This document shows positions 1-9,895 of a stretch of 61,827 nucleotides of DNA, piece by piece. This stretch comes from an uncultured Pelagibacteraceae bacterium. GTDB taxonomy: Bacteria; Pseudomonadota; Alphaproteobacteria; Pelagibacterales; Pelagibacteraceae. Under the pieces are notes generated by a model. That model was given only the letters and a program-made list of their open reading frames with translations, was not told the origin of the DNA and did not search any database. How positions within the stretch are numbered: the first letter of the stretch is position 1; each line of letters begins with the position of its first letter. A program made the translations under genes and the position numbers. The stretch covers positions 1 through 61,827 of the forward strand of contig CACEDG010000004.1 in assembly GCA_902558225.1 (NCBI GenBank), in the 5' to 3' direction.

Positions 1-50
1 TGATTTACTTAATAAAAAAATAAAAGTAGAAATAAATAATATTTTATAAA

Positions 51-2630
51 TCATTTTTTTTTTCTAATCTTTTTATTCTTATCGTATTCTTTTCTTTTCT
101 CAATCAATATTAATGCCTCTTCCATTGTTAATTCTGTGGGATCCTTTTCTTCAGGAATTGTAGCATTTAACGATTTATATTTTATATACGGGCCGTATTG
201 TCCTTTCATTATTCTAACAGGTTTTTTATCCTCTGGATGCTCACCTAAATCCTTTATTAGAGAAGAAGACATTCTACCTGGTTTGGCCTCTGCAATAAGT
301 GTTATAGCTCTATTTAGACCTATAGAAAATATTTCTTCAATATTTTCTATTCTTGCAGATTTATTTTCACATTTTAAATAGGGGCCAAACCTTCCAGTAT
401 TTAACGTGATTTCTTTTTGGTTATCTGGATTTATTCCTAAAGATTTAGGTAATGAACATAAGAATTTAGCTTTTTCTAAATCAATATTTTCTAATTCTAG
501 TCCTTTGGGTATTGAAACATTTTTTAAAAGTTCATTTGCATCTGATTTTAACTTCTTAGTTTTTTTCTTTTTTTTTGATATTTTTTCTATTTCTATATCT
601 GAGGGAATTTTCTCATACTGAAGATATGGACCAAATCTTCCATTCTTTAAATAGATATCATTTCCATTCTCATGTTTACCAATAAATTTTGGTTCAGCTA
701 ATTGAGCTTGGGCAGCAGCTTTTGCTTTAGATAACGGTCTTGTAAATTTACACTCAGGATAGTTTGAACAGCCTATAAAAGCACCACCTCTAAAGCTATT
801 TTTTAAACTCAATGTTCCAGTATTACATAATTGACACTTTCTAATTACATTTCCCTCATTATCTTTATCAAAAATCAATTCACCCAAGCTATCATTAAGT
901 AAATCTAAAACTTCTCTTGTTCTTTTTTCTTTCACCTCTGAAACATTATTATTAAAATCTTTCCAGAATAATTCCAAAACCTTAATCCAACTCTCTTTAC
1001 CTGAAGTTATCTCATCAAGTTGATCTTCTAATCCAGCTGTAAAATTATAATCTACATATTTAGAGAATAATTTTTCTAAAAAAGCAGAAATTAATTTCCC
1101 TCTATCAGTTGGAAAAAATCTTTTATTCAAAATTTCTGCATAACCTCTATTTGCGATAGTAGAAATTATACTTGCATATGTAGATGGTCTTCCAATACCC
1201 AGCTCTTCAAGTTTTTTTACCAAACTCGCTTCAGAATATCTTGGTGGAGGTTGAGTATAATGTTGTTCATCAATTAATGATTCTATATTGATAGGACCTT
1301 TAGATACAGATGGCAAAATACTTTCATCATCGTCCTTACTTTGATTGTTATAAACCTTCAAAAATCCGTCAAACTTTAGGACTGAACCACTAGTTTTACA
1401 AATAGTATCATTATTGTCAGAAGTTATTGTAATTGTATTTCTATCAAACTTGGCTGATTCCATTTGAGAAGATAGAGCTTTACTCCAAATAAGTTCATAA
1501 AGTTTATTTTGATCTGTACTCAAATATTTTTTAACACTTTGGGGTGTTCTAATAATATCTGTAGGTCTGATAGCTTCATGAGCTTCTTGTGCATTTTTAG
1601 CCTTCTTACCAGAATAGTTTAAAGCATCTTTAGGTAAATATTCATTACCAATTTCTTTTTGAATATAGTCTCTAAAAGAAGATACTGCATCTTTCGATAA
1701 ATTAGTTCCATCAGTTCTCATATAAGTGATCAAACCAATTGTTTCACCTTCTATCTCAATTCCTTGATACAGCTTTTGTGCAATTTGCATTGTCCTAGAT
1801 GCGCCAAATCCTAGTCTACTTGAAGCAGTCTGTTGAAGGGTAGAAGTAGTAAATGGTCCTGATGGATTTCTATTGATAACTTTGCTTGAAATATCTGTTA
1901 TACTAAATTTTTTTTTGTTTATAGCTTCTGTAGCATTGTTTATTTCATCTTTATTTTTAAAGGAAAATTTTTCAATCTTATTGTTATTTAACATATTAAT
2001 ACTTGCAGTAATTTTTTGATTGTTTTGATCTTTGAATTTTATATCTAAAGTCCAAAACTCTTCAGGTTTAAAAGATTCTATCTCGTGTTCTCTTTCAGTA
2101 ATTAGTTTTAAAGCAACAGATTGAACTCTCCCTGCAGATTTGGAGCCAGGTAGTTTTGTCCAAAGTATAGGTGAAATATTAAAACCCACTAAGTAATCTA
2201 ATGCTCTTCTAGCCATATATGCATCGACTAATAATGGTTCAATTTGTCTTGGGTTTTCAATCCCTTGTATGACAGCTTTTTTAGTTATTTCATTAAATAC
2301 AACTCGTTCAATTTCTTTATCTTTTAAAAGTTTTTTTTCATTTAGATATTCTTTTACATGCCATGCTATAGCTTCGCCTTCACGATCAGGGTCAGTAGCT
2401 AGGATGATTTTAGATGAGCCTTTAGCTGCATCTGTGATTTCTTTAAGATATTTTTTTGAAAAACTATCAATTTCCCATTCCATCTTAAAATTCTGATCTG
2501 GATCAACTGAACCATTTTTAGAGGGCAAGTCTCTAATATGACCGTAACTCGCTAAAACTTTATAATCATCTCCTAAGTATTTGTTAATAGTTTTAGCTTT
2601 TGCAGGACTTTCTACAATGACCAAATTCAT
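51..2630 (-). CDS. topA: DNA topoisomerase I
   Basis: Type IA topoisomerase that relaxes negatively supercoiled DNA in the cytoplasm. I choose the ATG at 2630, giving 859 residues beginning MNLVIVESPAKAKTI, the usual TopA start; a TTG at 2648 would add six residues. An N-terminal Toprim domain carries DPDREGEAIAWH near residue 81, and the nucleophilic tyrosine is in GLITYMRTDG near residue 303. One four-cysteine zinc finger (CQLC...CSNYPEC) follows near residue 625, then three glycine-rich FGPYLK/YGPYIK-type C-terminal repeats and a lysine-rich tail. It is the last gene of a pyrB-pyrC-plsY-topA run on this strand. The assignment is secure. Confidence 0.97.
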   Translation of the reverse strand: MNLVIVESPAKAKTINKYLGDDYKVLASYGHIRDLPSKNGSVDPDQNFKMEWEIDSFSKKYLKEITDAAKGSSKIILATDPDREGEAIAWHVKEYLNEKKLLKDKEIERVVFNEITKKAVIQGIENPRQIEPLLVDAYMARRALDYLVGFNISPILWTKLPGSKSAGRVQSVALKLITEREHEIESFKPEEFWTLDIKFKDQNNQKITASINMLNNNKIEKFSFKNKDEINNATEAINKKKFSITDISSKVINRNPSGPFTTSTLQQTASSRLGFGASRTMQIAQKLYQGIEIEGETIGLITYMRTDGTNLSKDAVSSFRDYIQKEIGNEYLPKDALNYSGKKAKNAQEAHEAIRPTDIIRTPQSVKKYLSTDQNKLYELIWSKALSSQMESAKFDRNTITITSDNNDTICKTSGSVLKFDGFLKVYNNQSKDDDESILPSVSKGPINIESLIDEQHYTQPPPRYSEASLVKKLEELGIGRPSTYASIISTIANRGYAEILNKRFFPTDRGKLISAFLEKLFSKYVDYNFTAGLEDQLDEITSGKESWIKVLELFWKDFNNNVSEVKEKRTREVLDLLNDSLGELIFDKDNEGNVIRKCQLCNTGTLSLKNSFRGGAFIGCSNYPECKFTRPLSKAKAAAQAQLAEPKFIGKHENGNDIYLKNGRFGPYLQYEKIPSDIEIEKISKKKKKTKKLKSDANELLKNVSIPKGLELENIDLEKAKFLCSLPKSLGINPDNQKEITLNTGRFGPYLKCENKSARIENIEEIFSIGLNRAITLIAEAKPGRMSSSLIKDLGEHPEDKKPVRIMKGQYGPYIKYKSLNATIPEEKDPTELTMEEALILIEKRKEYDKNKKIRKKK

Positions 2631-2666
2631 AGAATACAAACTACTCAAAAGACTTAGATAGTCAAT

Positions 2667-3245
2667 TTAATAAATTTTTGTCTTGGTTTCTTCTTTATTT
2701 TTCAATCTTTTGATATTTTCTCTGTGAGTAAAAAATATCAAAACGAACATGATTGTAAAAAAAATTACCTGATCAATTTGAGTTAAAATCAATAAATAAA
2801 CTGGTATAGATAATGCGCCGACCAACGATGAAAGAGAAGAAAATTTGGAGACAAAAAAAGTTACACACCAAGAAATCGTAAAAACAATTCCCAAATAAAA
2901 ATTGATGGCAAATAAAATTCCCACATATGTAGCAACACCTTTACCACCTTTAAATTTAAGCCAAATTGGAAATACGTGACCTAAAAAAGCACATAATGAA
3001 GAAACATATAAAAGATCTTGATAAAAAATTTTTACATATATCACTGGAACGACAGCTTTTAAAATATCCAAGATTAATGTGGAATAACCAATAATCTTAT
3101 TTCCTGTTCTTAGTGCATTAGTGGCTCCAATATTTCCTGATCCTATTTTTCTGATATCTTTTTTTAAAAATATCTTAGTAAGAATAAATCCAAAAGGTAT
3201 TGAACCCATTAGGTAGCAAACTATACCTATCAATAATATGTCCAT
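2667..3245 (-). CDS. plsY: Glycerol-3-phosphate acyltransferase PlsY
   Basis: Integral membrane enzyme that transfers the acyl group of acyl-phosphate to glycerol-3-phosphate, the first step of phospholipid synthesis. The 192-residue product is of normal length, with five or so hydrophobic segments. The family motifs are visible: GSIPFGF near residue 14, KIGSGNIGATNALR near residue 33, and GHVFPIWLKFKGGKGVAT near residue 88. It starts 1 nt after the pyrC stop, so it is probably cotranscribed with pyrBC. PlsX, which supplies acyl-phosphate, is encoded at 40743-41744, far from this gene. Confident. Confidence 0.95.
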   Translation of the reverse strand: MDILLIGIVCYLMGSIPFGFILTKIFLKKDIRKIGSGNIGATNALRTGNKIIGYSTLILDILKAVVPVIYVKIFYQDLLYVSSLCAFLGHVFPIWLKFKGGKGVATYVGILFAINFYLGIVFTISWCVTFFVSKFSSLSSLVGALSIPVYLLILTQIDQVIFFTIMFVLIFFTHRENIKRLKNKEETKTKIY

Positions 3246-3246
3246 T

Positions 3247-4533
3247 CTATAGCCTAAATAATTCTTTACCTTTTACAAATGTATTTGTAACTTTTCCCTG
3301 AAGTTTTTTATCTTCAATCGAGGTATTCTTTGATTTCGAAATCAATTTATCTTTTTTTACAATCCATGGTTTATTAATATCTACTATACAAAAATCAGCA
3401 TCATTACCTATAGACAGATTCCCTTTATCTATTTTTAATATTTTTGCTGGATTTGATGTGAGAGCTTTAATAATTGTCTCAAGTTTTAAAGATTCATTAT
3501 GATATAATTCTAAACTTAAAGATAACAGTGTTTCTATTCCTGAAGCACCAGTGGCAGCTTGGGCAAATGTTAATCTTTTTGACTCTTCGTCTTCAGGTTT
3601 GTGATCAGAAACAATTACATCTATTAAATTATCCTTTACTCCTTGAACTAAAGCTAATCTATCTTCTTCTCTTCTCAATGGGGGAGATAATTTCAAAAAA
3701 GTTCTAAAATCACCAATATCGTTTTCATTTAATGAAAGGTTGTTGATAGAAACTCCAGATGTAAATTTAACTATTTCTTTTCTATATTTGATAACCTCGA
3801 GCGATTTCTGTGATGATAGTTGAGATATATGATATCTACATTTAACTTTTTCTAATAATGTTAAATCCCTCTCGATTAAAATTCTTTCCGCAATTTCTGG
3901 TATGCCAGATAACCCTAGTTTAGAGGCAATAATTCCAGAATTTATCATGCCGTTCTTTGCTAGTTCGTAATCCTCAGCATGTTGCATTATTAGACAACCT
4001 ATATCTTTTGCTGAATTCATAATCCTTGACATTAATCTAGGATTTTGAATTGTTCTTACTCCATCTGTGAAAGCAATTATTCCTTTATTTTGTAAAAGAC
4101 CAAATTCTGTCATGTTGGTGCCCTCAACATTTTTTGTTAAAGATGCACATGGATAAATATTTATTTTTGACTTATCTCTTCCTCTTCTTTTCAAAAAGTC
4201 AACTATAGATACATTATCTATAATAGGATTAGTATTAGGCATAGTTACTACTGAAGTAACTCCACCAGATAATGCTGCATTACTCAAAGTTCTAAAGTTT
4301 TCTTTATATTCGTATCCTGGTTCACCAACAAAAACTCTCATATCTACCAAACCTGGAAAAATATATTTACCTTTTAAATCAATTGGTTTTTCTCTACTTG
4401 GCAAATTATTTGTATTTACTTTTTTTCCAACAGCTTCAATTTTACCTTCTTCATTAATAATCAAACCTCCTACTTCATTTATTGAATTGTGAGGGTCAAC
4501 TATATTTGCATTTATAAAATATTGCTTTTTCAT
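3247..4533 (-). CDS. pyrC: Dihydroorotase-like protein (PyrC family, metal site degenerate)
   Basis: Amidohydrolase of the dihydroorotase family (428 residues) placed directly after pyrB. The conserved fold motifs GVTSVVTMPNTNP and LTLNENDIG are present. The catalytic DxHxH motif after strand 1 reads DMRVFVGEPG, so both metal-binding histidines are missing, and the usual TDHAPH segment reads SDHKPED. From memory, alphaproteobacterial pyrB-linked homologues often look like this. It may therefore be a non-catalytic ATCase partner (PyrC-prime/PyrX type) rather than the active enzyme; this is inference. A genuine dihydroorotase would then be expected elsewhere in the genome. Family membership is certain, activity is not. 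Confidence 0.85.
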   Translation of the reverse strand: MKKQYFINANIVDPHNSINEVGGLIINEEGKIEAVGKKVNTNNLPSREKPIDLKGKYIFPGLVDMRVFVGEPGYEYKENFRTLSNAALSGGVTSVVTMPNTNPIIDNVSIVDFLKRRGRDKSKINIYPCASLTKNVEGTNMTEFGLLQNKGIIAFTDGVRTIQNPRLMSRIMNSAKDIGCLIMQHAEDYELAKNGMINSGIIASKLGLSGIPEIAERILIERDLTLLEKVKCRYHISQLSSQKSLEVIKYRKEIVKFTSGVSINNLSLNENDIGDFRTFLKLSPPLRREEDRLALVQGVKDNLIDVIVSDHKPEDEESKRLTFAQAATGASGIETLLSLSLELYHNESLKLETIIKALTSNPAKILKIDKGNLSIGNDADFCIVDINKPWIVKKDKLISKSKNTSIEDKKLQGKVTNTFVKGKELFRL

Positions 4534-5475
4534 TTATTTACAAAATATCTTCAAACAAGCCATTCTAACAGCTACGCCTAGTTCCACTTGTTCCTTGATC
4601 ACACTTTTATTTATATCATCAGCTAAAATTGTATCTATTTCTATACCTCTATTCATTGGACCTGGATGCATAATTAGAGCATCTGGTTTTGCATGCTCTA
4701 ACTTATCAGGTGTTAGTCCATAGTATTCATAATATTCTCTATTAGATGAAAGAAATGAACTTGTCATTCTTTCATTTTGTAATCTTAACATCATTACAAT
4801 ATCGCAATCTTTCAATCCTTTTTTCATGTCTGTAAATTTGTTAACACCAAATTTTTCAATTTCTTTTGGCATCAGATTTGTTGGAGCAATTATATTTACT
4901 TCTGCTCCAAGCATATTAAGTAAATATATATTTGATCTGGCAACTCTTGAATGAAGAATATCTCCACAAATAGCAATTCTTAAACCTTCAATTTTATTTT
5001 TTCGAGTTATGATTGTTAATGCATCTAATAAAGCTTGGGTGGGGTGTTCTCTTCTACCATCACCAGCATTTAGGACTGCACAGTTTACTTTTTGTGAAAG
5101 TAGATTACATGCTCCAGAATCTTGGTGTCTAATTACAATTATATCAGGATGCATTGCATTAAGTGTCATTGCTGTATCTATCAATGTTTCACCTTTTTTA
5201 ATTGCCGAGTTACTAATATTCATTGACATAACGTCTGCTCCAAGTCTTTTTCCTGCTAATTCAAAGGAGCTTTGAGTTCTAGTGGAAGGTTCAAAAAATA
5301 AGTTGATTTGAGTTTTACCTCTTAAAACATCAACTTTTTTATTTTTACTCTGATTTACTTTTATGAACGAGTTAGCTTCATCAAGTATCAAATTAACATC
5401 ATTAATCGATAAATCTTGAATTCCTAACAGGTGTTTTTGAGAAATTTTAATAGCTTGATTAGTTTTAATTGCCAT
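4534..5475 (-). CDS. pyrB: Aspartate carbamoyltransferase catalytic chain
   Basis: Condenses carbamoyl phosphate with aspartate, the committed step of pyrimidine synthesis. The start is the ATG at 5475 (313 residues); a TTG at 5484 is the alternative. The carbamoyl-phosphate motif [13 protein letters not shown] is near residue 58, [11 protein letters not shown] follows near residue 142, and [13 protein letters not shown] lies near residue 270. The stop codon abuts the pyrC start, so the two are translationally linked. No pyrI regulatory gene is adjacent. Together with the degenerate PyrC it could form a dodecameric complex as known for other PyrB-PyrC pairs (inference). Confidence 0.96.
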   Translation of the reverse strand: MAIKTNQAIKISQKHLLGIQDLSINDVNLILDEANSFIKVNQSKNKKVDVLRGKTQINLFFEPSTRTQSSFELAGKRLGADVMSMNISNSAIKKGETLIDTAMTLNAMHPDIIVIRHQDSGACNLLSQKVNCAVLNAGDGRREHPTQALLDALTIITRKNKIEGLRIAICGDILHSRVARSNIYLLNMLGAEVNIIAPTNLMPKEIEKFGVNKFTDMKKGLKDCDIVMMLRLQNERMTSSFLSSNREYYEYYGLTPDKLEHAKPDALIMHPGPMNRGIEIDTILADDINKSVIKEQVELGVAVRMACLKIFCK

Positions 5476-5517
5476 TAAAACCAACTCTATAACTATAAAC
5501 CTCTATAATAGCAAGTA

Positions 5518-5973
5518 TTAATTATTTAGAAAATCCAATGCTCCTTGTAATATAAAAGCAGCGGCGTTTTCATCTATTTTTTTTTCTCTTTTACTCACAT
5601 TAATATCTAATTCGCTAGATAGGTTAAAAGCACCTACAGTTGAGAGTCTCTCATCCCATAGACAAATTGGAATTTTTAAGTGTTTTTCAATATTTTCCGC
5701 AGTATCTTTTACTGATTGAGCAGAGCTACCTGAGGATCCATCCATATTTAATGGATTTCCAATAATGATTCCTTTTATATCGTTTTCATTAATAATTAAT
5801 CTGAGCTCATCAATAAGTTCCTTAAGTGAATTTCTATTTATTGTTTTTAAAGGGGTTGCTATTAATTGTTTGTCATCACAGATTGACACACCAATTCTTT
5901 TAGAACCCAGGTCTAAACCTATCAATCTACACTTATCTAAGTGTTTTTTTTTAAATTCTTCTAAAGCGATCAT
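5518..5973 (-). CDS. ruvX: Putative pre-16S rRNA nuclease / Holliday junction resolvase YqgF
   Basis: YqgF/RuvX family RNase H-fold nuclease of 151 residues, the usual length. The family is implicated in 16S rRNA 5'-end maturation. The RNase H signature GLDLGSKRIGVSICD is near residue 18, IIIGNPLNMDGSSG near residue 70, DERLSTVGA near residue 107 and the C-terminal KKIDENAAAFILQ near residue 130. It is divergent from gatC, with about 50 nt between the starts, and lies upstream of pyrB with a 42-nt gap. Confidence 0.93.
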   Translation of the reverse strand: MIALEEFKKKHLDKCRLIGLDLGSKRIGVSICDDKQLIATPLKTINRNSLKELIDELRLIINENDIKGIIIGNPLNMDGSSGSSAQSVKDTAENIEKHLKIPICLWDERLSTVGAFNLSSELDINVSKREKKIDENAAAFILQGALDFLNN

Positions 5974-6023
5974 ATTGTATATTCTAAACTTAAGTGATAC
6001 TTTGCGTCATATTTAAATAGCAT

Positions 6024-6311
6024 ATGAGCATAGATCTTAAAACAATAAAGCATATATCTAAATTAGCAAGAATTTCAGTTGATGAGCAAAGAGCTGAAAA
6101 ATTGGCTGGTGATTTAAATTCTATTTTTGATTTTATTGAAAAACTTAATGAATTAAAAACGGATAATGTAGAACCACTAACTTCAATTGCTGAAACTTCC
6201 TTAAAATTAAGATCTGATGAAGTTAAAAGTAAAAATATCAGAGAACAAATTATTAAGAATTCTCCTCAAGATAATGAGGATTATTTTGTAGTACCCAAGG
6301 TAATTGAATAA
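6024..6311 (+). CDS. gatC: Asp-tRNA(Asn)/Glu-tRNA(Gln) amidotransferase subunit C
   Basis: Small 95-residue subunit that stabilises the GatCAB amidotransferase, which converts misacylated Glu-tRNA(Gln) and Asp-tRNA(Asn) to Gln- and Asn-tRNA. The typical N-terminal pattern IKHISKLARISVDEQ and the C-terminal ...SPQDNEDYFVVPKVIE are visible. It is the first gene of a gatC-gatA-gatB operon; its stop overlaps the gatA ATG by 1 nt. Confidence 0.95.
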   Translation: MSIDLKTIKHISKLARISVDEQRAEKLAGDLNSIFDFIEKLNELKTDNVEPLTSIAETSLKLRSDEVKSKNIREQIIKNSPQDNEDYFVVPKVIE

Positions 6312-7768
6312 TGTCAGATATAACAAAACAATCTCTAACAGAACTGGTTGAAAATATTAAGAATAAAAAACTTTCCTCAACTGATGTGACTAAAGCATTT
6401 ATTGATAGATCTGAAAAATCTGGTGAATTGAACGCTTATATCACCAACGACTTTACGTCAGCATTAGATAAAGCAAAAAAATTTGATCAAAAACCAAACC
6501 TAGATTTAAAACTGCCTGGTATTCCGATGGCAGTTAAGGATTTATTTTGTACAAAAAATATTAAAACAACTGCTGGTAGTAAAATTTTAAATAACTTTGT
6601 ACCAACTTATGAGTCAACAGTAACTGAAAATATTTGGAATGAAGGTGCAATACTTCTAGGTAAGCTAAACTGTGATGAATTTGCTATGGGTTCATCAAAT
6701 GAAACAAGTTTTTTTGGTAATGTTCAAAGCCCTATTGATAAAAATTTAGTTCCGGGAGGTTCATCTGGTGGCTCAGCTTCAGCTGTAGCTGGACAATTGA
6801 CTCCTGTTACTATTGGTACTGATACTGGTGGATCAATTAGACAACCTGCCTCTTTCACTGGGATTGTAGGATTGAAACCTACATACGGTAGTTGCTCGAG
6901 ATATGGAATAGTTGCTTTTGCTTCATCATTGGATCAAGCTGGACCAATGGCACAAAATGTAAAAGATTGTGCTTTATTACATGAAGTGATTAGTTCTTAT
7001 GATCCTAAAGATTCTACCTCAATAGATTTTAAAAGAAATCATTACAGTAAAGAGCTTACAAATAACATAAAAGGAAAAAAAATTGGAATACCTAAAGAAT
7101 ATAGAGTCGATGGTATGCCAAAAGAAATTGAAGCTCTTTGGCAAAAAGGTATTCAATATATTAAAGATTGTGGTGCCGAAACAATTGATATTTCTCTCCC
7201 CAATACAAGTTATGCCTTACCAACATATTATATAGTTGCCCCAGCAGAGGCATCATCAAATTTAGCAAGATATGATGGTGTTAAGTATGGATATAGAGCT
7301 AAAGGTGAAAATTTAATTGATATGTACGAAAAAACTAGATCAGAAGGTTTTGGTACTGAAGTTCAAAGAAGAATTATGATTGGAACTTATGTTTTATCTT
7401 CCGGGTACTACGATGCATATTATCTAAAAGCTCAAAAAGTAAGAAAACTTATCAAAAATGATTTTGATGAGGCTTATAAAAAAGTCGATGCAATTTTAAC
7501 TCCATCAACACCTAGCTCAGCATTTAAAATAGGTGAAAAAACAAATGATCCAGTTTCAATGTATCTTAATGATATATTTACAGTTCCAGTGAACCTGGCT
7601 GGACTCCCAGGTATCTCAATACCTGCTGGACATGACTCAAAAGGTTATCCTTTAGGTTTACAAATTATTGGCAAAGCTTTTGATGAACAAAATATATTGA
7701 ATATAGCTTATGCTATGGAAGAAAAGATCAATTTTAAAAACAAAATTACTGATTGGTGGATAAAATGA
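6311..7768 (+). CDS. gatA: Glutamyl-tRNA(Gln) amidotransferase subunit A
   Basis: Amidase subunit (485 residues) that releases ammonia from glutamine for the GatCAB reaction. The Ser-cisSer-Lys triad is intact: Lys in MAVKDLF near residue 76, GGSSGGSAS near residue 150, and [14 protein letters not shown] with the nucleophilic Ser near residue 175. Length and motif order match the family. It overlaps gatB by 4 nt (ATGA). Confidence 0.97.
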   Translation: MSDITKQSLTELVENIKNKKLSSTDVTKAFIDRSEKSGELNAYITNDFTSALDKAKKFDQKPNLDLKLPGIPMAVKDLFCTKNIKTTAGSKILNNFVPTYESTVTENIWNEGAILLGKLNCDEFAMGSSNETSFFGNVQSPIDKNLVPGGSSGGSASAVAGQLTPVTIGTDTGGSIRQPASFTGIVGLKPTYGSCSRYGIVAFASSLDQAGPMAQNVKDCALLHEVISSYDPKDSTSIDFKRNHYSKELTNNIKGKKIGIPKEYRVDGMPKEIEALWQKGIQYIKDCGAETIDISLPNTSYALPTYYIVAPAEASSNLARYDGVKYGYRAKGENLIDMYEKTRSEGFGTEVQRRIMIGTYVLSSGYYDAYYLKAQKVRKLIKNDFDEAYKKVDAILTPSTPSSAFKIGEKTNDPVSMYLNDIFTVPVNLAGLPGISIPAGHDSKGYPLGLQIIGKAFDEQNILNIAYAMEEKINFKNKITDWWIK

Positions 7769-9240
7769 GTAAAAAAGATTCAGAATATTTAATAAATCGA
7801 AAAGATAATCAGTATGAGGTTGTAATTGGTTTAGAAGTTCATGCTCAAGTTTTGTCTGAGTCAAAATTATTTTCTACTTCAGCAACCAAATTTGGAGCAG
7901 AACCTAATACACAGGTTAGTTTAGTTGATGCTGCATTTCCAGGAATGTTACCAGTAATAAATGAATTTTGTGTTAAACAAGCAATTAAAACTGGTATCGG
8001 CCTTAATGCAAAAATTAATAAACGTTCAGTATTTGATAGAAAAAATTATTTTTATGCTGATTTACCTCAAGGATATCAAATATCACAATTCAAAGATCCA
8101 ATAGTAGGTGAGGGCAAAGTTATTTTGGATATGCCTTATGGTCAAAAAGAAGTTGGTATAGAAAGATTACATCTAGAACAGGACGCTGGAAAAAGTATTC
8201 ATGATCTTGACCCACAAAATACTTTTGTAGATTTAAACAGATCAGGGGTAGCTTTAATGGAAATAGTGAGCAAGCCTGATCTAAGATCCCCGGATGAAGT
8301 TAATGCTTATATTAAAAAATTACGATCTATAATGAGATACCTCGGAACTTGTGACGGAAATATGCAAGAGGGTTCTTTAAGAGCTGATGTCAATGTTTCT
8401 GTAAGACCGAAAGGCTCAACAGAATTTGGCACTCGATGTGAAATTAAGAATGTTAATTCAATTAAGTTTATGCAAATGGCAATAGAATATGAGGCTAATA
8501 GGCAAGTTGATTTAATAGAAGAGGGCAAAATTATTGATCAAGAAACAAGGCTTTTTGATACAAAGAAAAATGAGACAAGATCAATGAGATCAAAAGAAGA
8601 TGCTCATGATTATAGATATTTTCCGGACCCTGATTTATTACCTTTGGAGGTTTCGGAAAAATTTATTGAAGAACTTAAAAATGATATTCCAGAACTTCCA
8701 GATGATAAAAAGAAAAGATTTATTGAAGAGTTTAAATTGTCTTCTTATGAGGCAAATATTTTAGTGTCTGATATTGATACTGCAAAATACTTTGAAGAGG
8801 TTGTAGCTAAAATGGGCAAAAACAAAGATATTAAGTTGGCAGTCAATTGGATTACAGGAGAACTATTTGCCGTCTTAAATAGTAAAGGTTTAGAAATTTC
8901 TCAAAGTCCAGTGAGTGCTAAGAATTTCGCTATTTTGATAAATCTTATTAAGAATGGAACTATCTCAGGAAAGATAGCAAAAACTGTTTTTGAACTGATG
9001 ATCGATGGTGATAAAGATCCACAAAAGATTGTAGAAGAAAAAGGATTAAAACAACAAAGTGATCCAAAAGCTTTAGAGGCATTAATTGACAAAATAATTA
9101 ATGACAATAGAGAAAAAGCTATTGAATATAAACAAGGTAAAGAAAAATTATTTGGTTTTTTTGTTGGTCAAGCAATGAAGGCATCAGGTGGAAAAGCTAA
9201 CCCCCAATTAATCAATGAGATTCTAAAGAAAAAATTATAA
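7765..9240 (+). CDS. gatB: Aspartyl/glutamyl-tRNA amidotransferase subunit B
   Basis: Subunit B (491 residues) binds the misacylated tRNA and carries out ATP-dependent activation and transamidation. The start is the ATG at 7765, which overlaps the gatA stop as ATGA; a TTG four codons upstream is less likely. The signature [16 protein letters not shown] is near residue 20, the glycine/aspartate-rich [12 protein letters not shown] near residue 100, and the C-terminal YqeY-like tail contains [17 protein letters not shown]. It completes a full gatCAB operon. Confidence 0.97.
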   Translation: MSKKDSEYLINRKDNQYEVVIGLEVHAQVLSESKLFSTSATKFGAEPNTQVSLVDAAFPGMLPVINEFCVKQAIKTGIGLNAKINKRSVFDRKNYFYADLPQGYQISQFKDPIVGEGKVILDMPYGQKEVGIERLHLEQDAGKSIHDLDPQNTFVDLNRSGVALMEIVSKPDLRSPDEVNAYIKKLRSIMRYLGTCDGNMQEGSLRADVNVSVRPKGSTEFGTRCEIKNVNSIKFMQMAIEYEANRQVDLIEEGKIIDQETRLFDTKKNETRSMRSKEDAHDYRYFPDPDLLPLEVSEKFIEELKNDIPELPDDKKKRFIEEFKLSSYEANILVSDIDTAKYFEEVVAKMGKNKDIKLAVNWITGELFAVLNSKGLEISQSPVSAKNFAILINLIKNGTISGKIAKTVFELMIDGDKDPQKIVEEKGLKQQSDPKALEALIDKIINDNREKAIEYKQGKEKLFGFFVGQAMKASGGKANPQLINEILKKKL

Positions 9241-9244
9241 GGTT

Positions 9245-9895
9245 ATGGGTTCAGACCTTAATATAACAAAACAATTACAAGATTATATTCTAAAAAATGG
9301 TTTGAAATTACATCCAATTCAAAAAGAAATAATAGATTATAATTTATCACTTGGTGACTCAAAAAGAATGCAAATCTCTATTTCCCAGTGTCAATTTCTA
9401 CATTTAATTATTAAGGTTTCTAAAATTAAAAAAGTCCTAGAGATAGGAACTTTTACAGGTTTAAGTACGTTGTCCATGTCCCTAGCTTTACCAGACGATG
9501 GTAGCATAGTTGCTTTAGATAAAAATGAAGAGACAAACAAAATTGCTAAAAACTTTTTTAGAAAAGCAAATCAAGATCATAAAATTAAAACAATAATTAA
9601 ACCAGCATTAGAAAGCTTGATGAGTATTAGGAATGAAAAATTTGATTTAGTTTTTATTGATTCAGATAAAATGAATTACCAAAAATATTATGAAATATCG
9701 CTAGATCTATTGAATAAAGATGGTTTAGTGATTATCGATAATGTATTATGGCATGGAGAAGTTATTAACAAAGATATAAATGATAAATTTACGAAAAGTA
9801 TAAGAGATTTAAATAATTTTATCTCTAAGGATAATAGAATTGAAAAGGTCATGGTTCCTTTTGGAGATGGAATGACTGTGTGTAGGAAAATTTAA
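9245..9895 (+). CDS. SAM-dependent O-methyltransferase (catechol/caffeoyl-CoA type family 3)
   Basis: A 216-residue class I methyltransferase of the O-methyltransferase family 3. Motif I is VLEIGTFTGLSTLSMS near residue 60; the acidic SAM-ribose residue is in VALDKNEE; FDLVFIDSDKMNY and GLVIIDNVLWHGEV are the metal/substrate loops typical of YrrM-like enzymes. The substrate cannot be read from the sequence; related proteins methylate catechols or tRNA hydroxyuridine. It starts 5 nt after gatB and its stop overlaps the trhO ATG. Since trhO makes 5-hydroxyuridine in tRNA, a TrmR-like role (methylating ho5U34) is an attractive inference. Confidence 0.85.
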   Translation: MGSDLNITKQLQDYILKNGLKLHPIQKEIIDYNLSLGDSKRMQISISQCQFLHLIIKVSKIKKVLEIGTFTGLSTLSMSLALPDDGSIVALDKNEETNKIAKNFFRKANQDHKIKTIIKPALESLMSIRNEKFDLVFIDSDKMNYQKYYEISLDLLNKDGLVIIDNVLWHGEVINKDINDKFTKSIRDLNNFISKDNRIEKVMVPFGDGMTVCRKI

